Source: Armatimonadota bacterium
Lineage (GTDB): Bacteria; Sysuimicrobiota; Sysuimicrobiia; Sysuimicrobiales; Humicultoraceae
NCBI GenBank assembly: GCA_016199305.1
Contig: JACQGZ010000121.1
Span: 1-8,976 of the forward strand
DNA: 8,976 nucleotides
Direction of reading: 5' to 3'
Shown: in pieces, positions 6,974 to 8,976 of the stretch
Layout: each line of letters begins with the position of its first letter
Numbering within the stretch: position 1 is the first letter of the stretch
The notes under the pieces: generated by a model
Seen by the model: only the letters and a program-made list of their open reading frames with translations
What the model was told of the DNA's origin: nothing
Database searches by the model: none
Position numbers and translations under genes: made by a program

Positions 6974-7057
6974 CGGGCCTGTGAGGAGGACATGCAATTG
7001 TGTGGGCATCGAGGTGATCGTGGGAGGCCGACAGTTCAAATCCGTCCGGCCCGACCA
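6974..7057 (+). pseudogene. Degenerate tRNA-like sequence (proline-type ends)
   Basis: The 3' part reads as a tRNA: T-loop TTCAAAT (7035-7041) in a stem with four of five pairs (one A-C mismatch), acceptor strand CGGCCCG (7047-7053), discriminator A7054 and encoded CCA (7055-7057). CGGGCC at 6974-6979 pairs perfectly with GGCCCG, six of the seven acceptor pairs. A C1-G72 pair with A73 is the bacterial proline pattern. The centre does not fold: I find no D-arm and no five-pair anticodon stem, and the span is 81 bases before CCA, too long for a normal tRNA-Pro. It is either a decayed gene or the 3' scar of an insertion. A terminator follows 29 bases later. Confidence 0.5.
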
Positions 7058-7085
7058 TCGAGGATTAAGGCATAGCAAGCAGCCG

Positions 7086-7124
7086 CCGGGTCGAACGTGG
7101 GAACCGACCCGGGTTTTCGGTTTT
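7086..7124 (+). terminator. Intrinsic terminator after the first tRNA-like sequence
   Basis: CCGGGTCG (7086-7093) pairs perfectly with CGACCCGG (7105-7112) over an 11-base loop. TTTT (7114-7117) follows one base later, and a second TTTT lies at 7121-7124. The 8-bp GC-rich stem is good; the broken T-run and long loop make it weaker than the one at 7786. Its place just after the CCA end suits termination of a tRNA transcript. Confidence 0.65.
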
Positions 7125-7142
7125 GTGTGCCTATAGTGTGCC
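7125..7142. repeat. Short direct repeat GTGTGCC
   Basis: GTGTGCC occurs at 7125-7131 and again at 7136-7142, separated by TATA, one helical turn apart (11 bases). Spaced short direct repeats are typical of arm-type integrase or regulator sites, but two copies alone are weak evidence. Confidence 0.4.
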
Positions 7143-7188
7143 GCTGATCTAAGCTGCCATGCGAGAATTCTCCCGGCTTCTGGTGGCC

Positions 7189-7268
7189 GAGGATGTTCTG
7201 GCCTGGCTCCAGAGCACCTGCCTTCTCTAAGCCGAGGGTCAGGGGTTCGAATCCTCTCGCCTCCACCA
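7189..7268 (+). pseudogene. Degenerate tRNA-like sequence (arginine-type anticodon region)
   Basis: The 3' half is convincing: T-arm AGGGG/CCTCT around TTCGAAT (7241-7257, all five pairs, one G-T), acceptor strand CGCCTCC (7258-7264), A7265 and CCA (7266-7268). Upstream, GAGCACCTGCCTTCT...AAGC resembles tRNA-Arg(TCT), but two extra bases (CT) swell the anticodon loop to nine, and the anticodon stem keeps only three of five pairs. The D-arm position holds a 5-bp hairpin TCTGG/CCAGA (7197-7201/7209-7213). At the 5' side only GAGG (7189-7192) pairs with CCTC of the acceptor. A functional tRNA is unlikely; a decayed gene or an att-type 3' fragment fits. tmRNA was considered, but no tag-peptide reading frame is present. 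Confidence 0.55.
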
Positions 7269-7392
7269 CCTGATATTCGCTCCGCGTCAGCTTTTCCCAG
7301 GACGGAGGCCCTCTCATCCTCTTTCGAAACAGTCATTTGCAGTAGGAACCCAGTGGCCATTCCGCAGAATAGAAGAGCACTTTTCGGACGCC

Positions 7393-7400
7393 GGGGTGAT
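7393..7400 (+). promoter_or_regulatory. Ribosome binding site deciding the start at 7405
   Basis: GGGGTGAT (7393-7400) matches the 16S anti-Shine-Dalgarno complement over GGTGAT and ends four bases before ATG 7405. Upstream in-frame GTG 7396 and ATG 7399 lie inside this element, so 7405 is the likely start. Confidence 0.65.
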
Positions 7401-7404
7401 GAAC

Positions 7405-7686
7405 ATGGCAAAGTTTCTAGTCCTGTGGACACTCGAGCAGAGCCTTCTCTCCGCGCAGATGGCAAAGGCTGTGGGCCGAATGCCAGAGTACGGGGAGAAG
7501 CTCGCCGCTGAAGGGAAGGTGCTCGCCCGCTACCACATTGTCGGCGGGCACGGAGGAGCCTGGATCTACGACGTTGATTCCAATGAAGAGCTCGACACGC
7601 TGCTGGCCAAAGCCCCGGTGTTCAACTTCGCCCGTTATGACGTGCGTGTCCTGGCAGAGATGGCTGCGCCTCCCATGGTCGGATAG
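7405..7686 (+). CDS. Small muconolactone-isomerase/YciI-like dimeric alpha-beta-barrel protein
   Basis: A 93-residue protein with no signal peptide. Its pattern is that of ferredoxin-like dimeric alpha-beta barrels: strand KFLVLWTL at the start, a helix with the segment MPEYGEKLAAEGKVLARY, a second strand region IVGGHGGAWIYDVDS, a helix NEELDTLLAKAPVF, and a final strand ARYDVRVLAEM. The spacing and the Gly-rich IYDVDS-then-ELDTLL portion resemble muconolactone delta-isomerase (MIase) and YciI-type relatives. Many such proteins have no known substrate, and no aromatic-degradation genes are nearby, so the isomerase activity itself is not claimed. It appears to be a single-gene unit, with its own ribosome site and a strong terminator 100 bases after the stop. 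GC (about 57-62% in counted lines) is below coaE and polA, which suits later acquisition together with the stretch upstream. Confidence 0.75.
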   Translation: MAKFLVLWTLEQSLLSAQMAKAVGRMPEYGEKLAAEGKVLARYHIVGGHGGAWIYDVDSNEELDTLLAKAPVFNFARYDVRVLAEMAAPPMVG

Positions 7687-7785
7687 GCGGCGGCCGGGGC
7701 GAAGGGAGGTACCGCAGGAGTCCGCGTGGCCATCGAGAACTAGTCCTCTGCACCTTCCGGATGGGCCTTATTAACGTACCACCAG

Positions 7786-7823
7786 CCGGGCCACGCCTGC
7801 TCCAGGCGTGCCGGATTTTTTTT
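7786..7823 (+). terminator. Strong intrinsic terminator
   Basis: CACGCCTG (without its first base, 7792-7799 reads CACGCCTG) pairs perfectly with CAGGCGTG (7803-7810) around the three-base loop CTC. CCGG (7786-7789) can add four more pairs with CCGG (7811-7814) across a two-base bulge. Eight T residues (7816-7823) follow one base after the stem. It closes the preceding small gene and insulates the transporter gene downstream. Confidence 0.88.
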
Positions 7824-7834
7824 CCCCCTGCGGT

Positions 7835-7848
7835 ATTAGCAGGCTAAT
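7835..7848. promoter_or_regulatory. Palindrome upstream of the substrate-binding protein gene
   Basis: ATTAGC (7835-7840) and GCTAAT (7843-7848) form a perfect 6-bp inverted repeat with a two-base spacer. It lies between the terminator and the ribosome site GGGAGGGG, 19 bases before the ATG, where a repressor could act on initiation. No clear promoter hexamers are visible around it, so the start of this transcript is uncertain. Confidence 0.4.
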
Positions 7849-7867
7849 TGCACGGGAGGGGACGCTC

Positions 7868-8976
7868 ATGCGACCGATTCCACGCCGCCGCAGGCAGGCG
7901 GCTGGCCTTTTCCGGCGGGCTGTCCTCGGCCTTCTAGTCACCGCGCTCCTCGCCACGCCGGCGGCGCTGGCTGCGCCGGCAGCCCGCGGGGGCACGCTCG
8001 TGGTGCGCACCTTTGGCGACCCGGGCATGCTGAATGGCGGCATCACCACGGCGTCCGTGACGCACGCCGTCGCCGACTCCATCTTCAACGGCCTAGTGCA
8101 ACTGGATGCGCAGTTCAGGGTTGCCCCTGACCTGGCCGAGCGCTGGTCGATCTCACCCGATAACCGGACCTACACCTTCACGCTGGCCCGCAACGTCCGC
8201 TGGCATGACGGGCGGCCCTTCACGTCGGCTGACGTGAAGTTCACCTATGGGCAGATCCTGCTGAAGTACCATGCGCGCACCCGCGCCGGACTGGAAGGAG
8301 TGCTGGAGGCCGTGGAGGCGCCCGACCCCACGACGGTCGTCTTCCGCTTCCGGGGCCCCTTTGGTGCCTTCCTCCAGCGCGCCGATGTGACGGAGGCGCC
8401 CATCCTGCCGCGGCATCTATATGAGGGCACGGACATCTTGCAGAATCCCGCGAACGCCAATCCCGTCGGGACCGGGCCGTTCAAGTTCAAGGAGTGGGTC
8501 CGCGGGTCCCAAGTCGTCCTGGTCAAGAACGAACGCTATTTCAAGCGGGGCCTCCCCATGATCGATCAGGTGGTCTTTCGCGTCCTCCCGGAGCCGGGGC
8601 TGGCGGTCATCGCGCTCGAACGCGGCGAGGTGGACTTCATGGACAGCGTGCCCGCAGCGGACGTGGAGCGCCTGCGCGGCTCTCCAGGCATCCGGCTGGC
8701 CCCCACGCTGGCAGGCCCCGGCGGGTCCTTTTGCATCTCCACGCTCATCCCCAACCTGACCCGGCCCCCGCTGGATAACCTGAAGGTCCGCCAGGCCATC
8801 TCCCACGCGATCAACCGGGACTTCATCGTTCTGGCCGTCCTGGGCGGGCTAGGCCGGGTGGCGACGGCGCCGATCTCCCGGGGGATCACCTGGGCGGCCC
8901 ATCCCGCCCTGCCGCAGTACCGGTACAATCCCGACCGGGCCAACGCGCTGCTCGATGAGGCCGGATTGCCCAGAGG
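7868..8976 (+). CDS. ABC transporter substrate-binding protein, family 5 (partial)
   Basis: The reading frame stays open from ATG 7868 to the window edge (369 codons), so the C-terminus is missing; full family members are about 500-600 residues. Residues 1-35 are a signal peptide with a very basic start and an Ala-Leu-Ala cleavage site; there is no lipobox Cys, so the protein is soluble or held by its transporter. The mature part matches SBP_bac_5, the receptor family for peptide/nickel-type importers: LAERWSISPDN, then VRWHDGRPFTSADVKFTY (Trp112, His113, Asp114), VGTGPFKFKEW (Gly201-Phe205), NERYFKRG, and KVRQAISHAINRD. It would capture a ligand and deliver it to a permease/ATPase set presumably encoded downstream. 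The ligand cannot be told from sequence: peptides, sugars and other solutes all occur. The ribosome site GGGAGGGG lies about seven bases upstream. Confidence 0.92.
   Translation, partial: MRPIPRRRRQAAGLFRRAVLGLLVTALLATPAALAAPAARGGTLVVRTFGDPGMLNGGITTASVTHAVADSIFNGLVQLDAQFRVAPDLAERWSISPDNRTYTFTLARNVRWHDGRPFTSADVKFTYGQILLKYHARTRAGLEGVLEAVEAPDPTTVVFRFRGPFGAFLQRADVTEAPILPRHLYEGTDILQNPANANPVGTGPFKFKEWVRGSQVVLVKNERYFKRGLPMIDQVVFRVLPEPGLAVIALERGEVDFMDSVPAADVERLRGSPGIRLAPTLAGPGGSFCISTLIPNLTRPPLDNLKVRQAISHAINRDFIVLAVLGGLGRVATAPISRGITWAAHPALPQYRYNPDRANALLDEAGLPR

Larger units (their letters stand above)
6845..7404. other. Gene-poor, lower-GC stretch with tRNA-like remnants
   Basis: About 560 bases without a protein gene I can support. 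Two lines counted by hand (6901-6960 and 7321-7380) are 50% and 48% GC, against about 72% in the end of coaE. The stretch holds an inverted repeat, two degenerate tRNA-like sequences with encoded CCA, an intrinsic terminator and a short direct repeat, each listed separately. No integrase or transposase is visible. It looks like the worn remains of one or more insertions at tRNA genes, or of decayed tRNA genes themselves. Confidence 0.6.

Noticed and set aside
6992..7075. A 27-codon frame with AGGAGG two bases before its ATG
   Set aside because: The spacing is too short for good initiation, the product matches nothing I recognise, and it runs through the tRNA-like sequence.
7189..7268. The 3' end of a tmRNA (ssrA)
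   Set aside because: The acceptor/T-arm end would fit, but there is no tag-peptide frame, no GGGG-type 5' end at tmRNA distance, and a tRNA-Arg-like anticodon region sits at normal tRNA spacing.
6932..7465. Minus-strand reading frames here (and 7036-7317) with phrases such as GGERIRTPDPRL, WSGRTDLNCRPP and VEARGFEPLTLGL
   Set aside because: These phrases are the well-known spurious translations of the antisense strand of tRNA 3' halves. They mark the tRNA-like remnants and are not proteins.
1..8976. CRISPR arrays, insertion sequences, transposase or integrase genes
   Set aside because: No regularly spaced repeats, terminal inverted repeats with a transposase, or recombinase motifs were seen on either strand.

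Overview
This is a high-GC bacterial chromosomal window: lines I counted inside coaE reach about 72% GC. All supported genes are on the + strand. The mix of an ECF sigma/anti-sigma pair, an exported PhoD-type phosphatase, a proofreading-deficient Pol I followed directly by coaE, and a family-5 solute-binding protein with an Ala-X-Ala signal peptide and no lipobox suggests a free-living bacterium. It is probably from a poorly cultured high-GC lineage (Armatimonadota/Sysuimicrobiota-like, Chloroflexota-like or similar). No rRNA or other taxonomic marker is present, so that placement is a guess.

Layout. (1) 1-1307: the end of an ECF sigma factor, overlapped by ATGA with a membrane anti-sigma factor that carries a zf-HC2 zinc site and a DUF4349 domain. 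(2) 1364-2890: secreted phosphatase PhoD. (3) 2932-3524: a type II toxin-antitoxin pair, RHH antitoxin then RelE/ParE-fold toxin, behind its own promoter and a palindromic operator candidate. The toxin gene is lower in GC than the neighbouring genes. (4) 3532-6844: an extended -10 promoter, polA, and coaE abutting it (TGAATG). (5) 6845-7404: a gene-poor stretch near 50% GC in the lines counted, with an inverted repeat, two degenerate tRNA-like sequences that both end in CCA, a terminator and a short direct repeat. (6) 7405-7686: a small muconolactone-isomerase/YciI-like protein of intermediate GC, closed by a strong terminator. (7) 7868-end: the first 369 codons of an ABC transporter substrate-binding protein, preceded by a 14-bp palindrome.

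How the genes fit together. The sigma/anti-sigma pair is an envelope-signal regulator, and PhoD may be under its control or simply next to it. polA and coaE are housekeeping genes co-transcribed, as in many bacteria. The toxin-antitoxin pair and the 6845-7686 islet look like accessory insertions between housekeeping blocks. I found no clearly new multi-gene system. The points most worth a second look are the tandem tRNA-like remnants, the substitutions in the Pol I active site (Glu to Asp at the ribose-gate position), and the near-identical promoter/leader modules in front of the toxin-antitoxin pair and polA.
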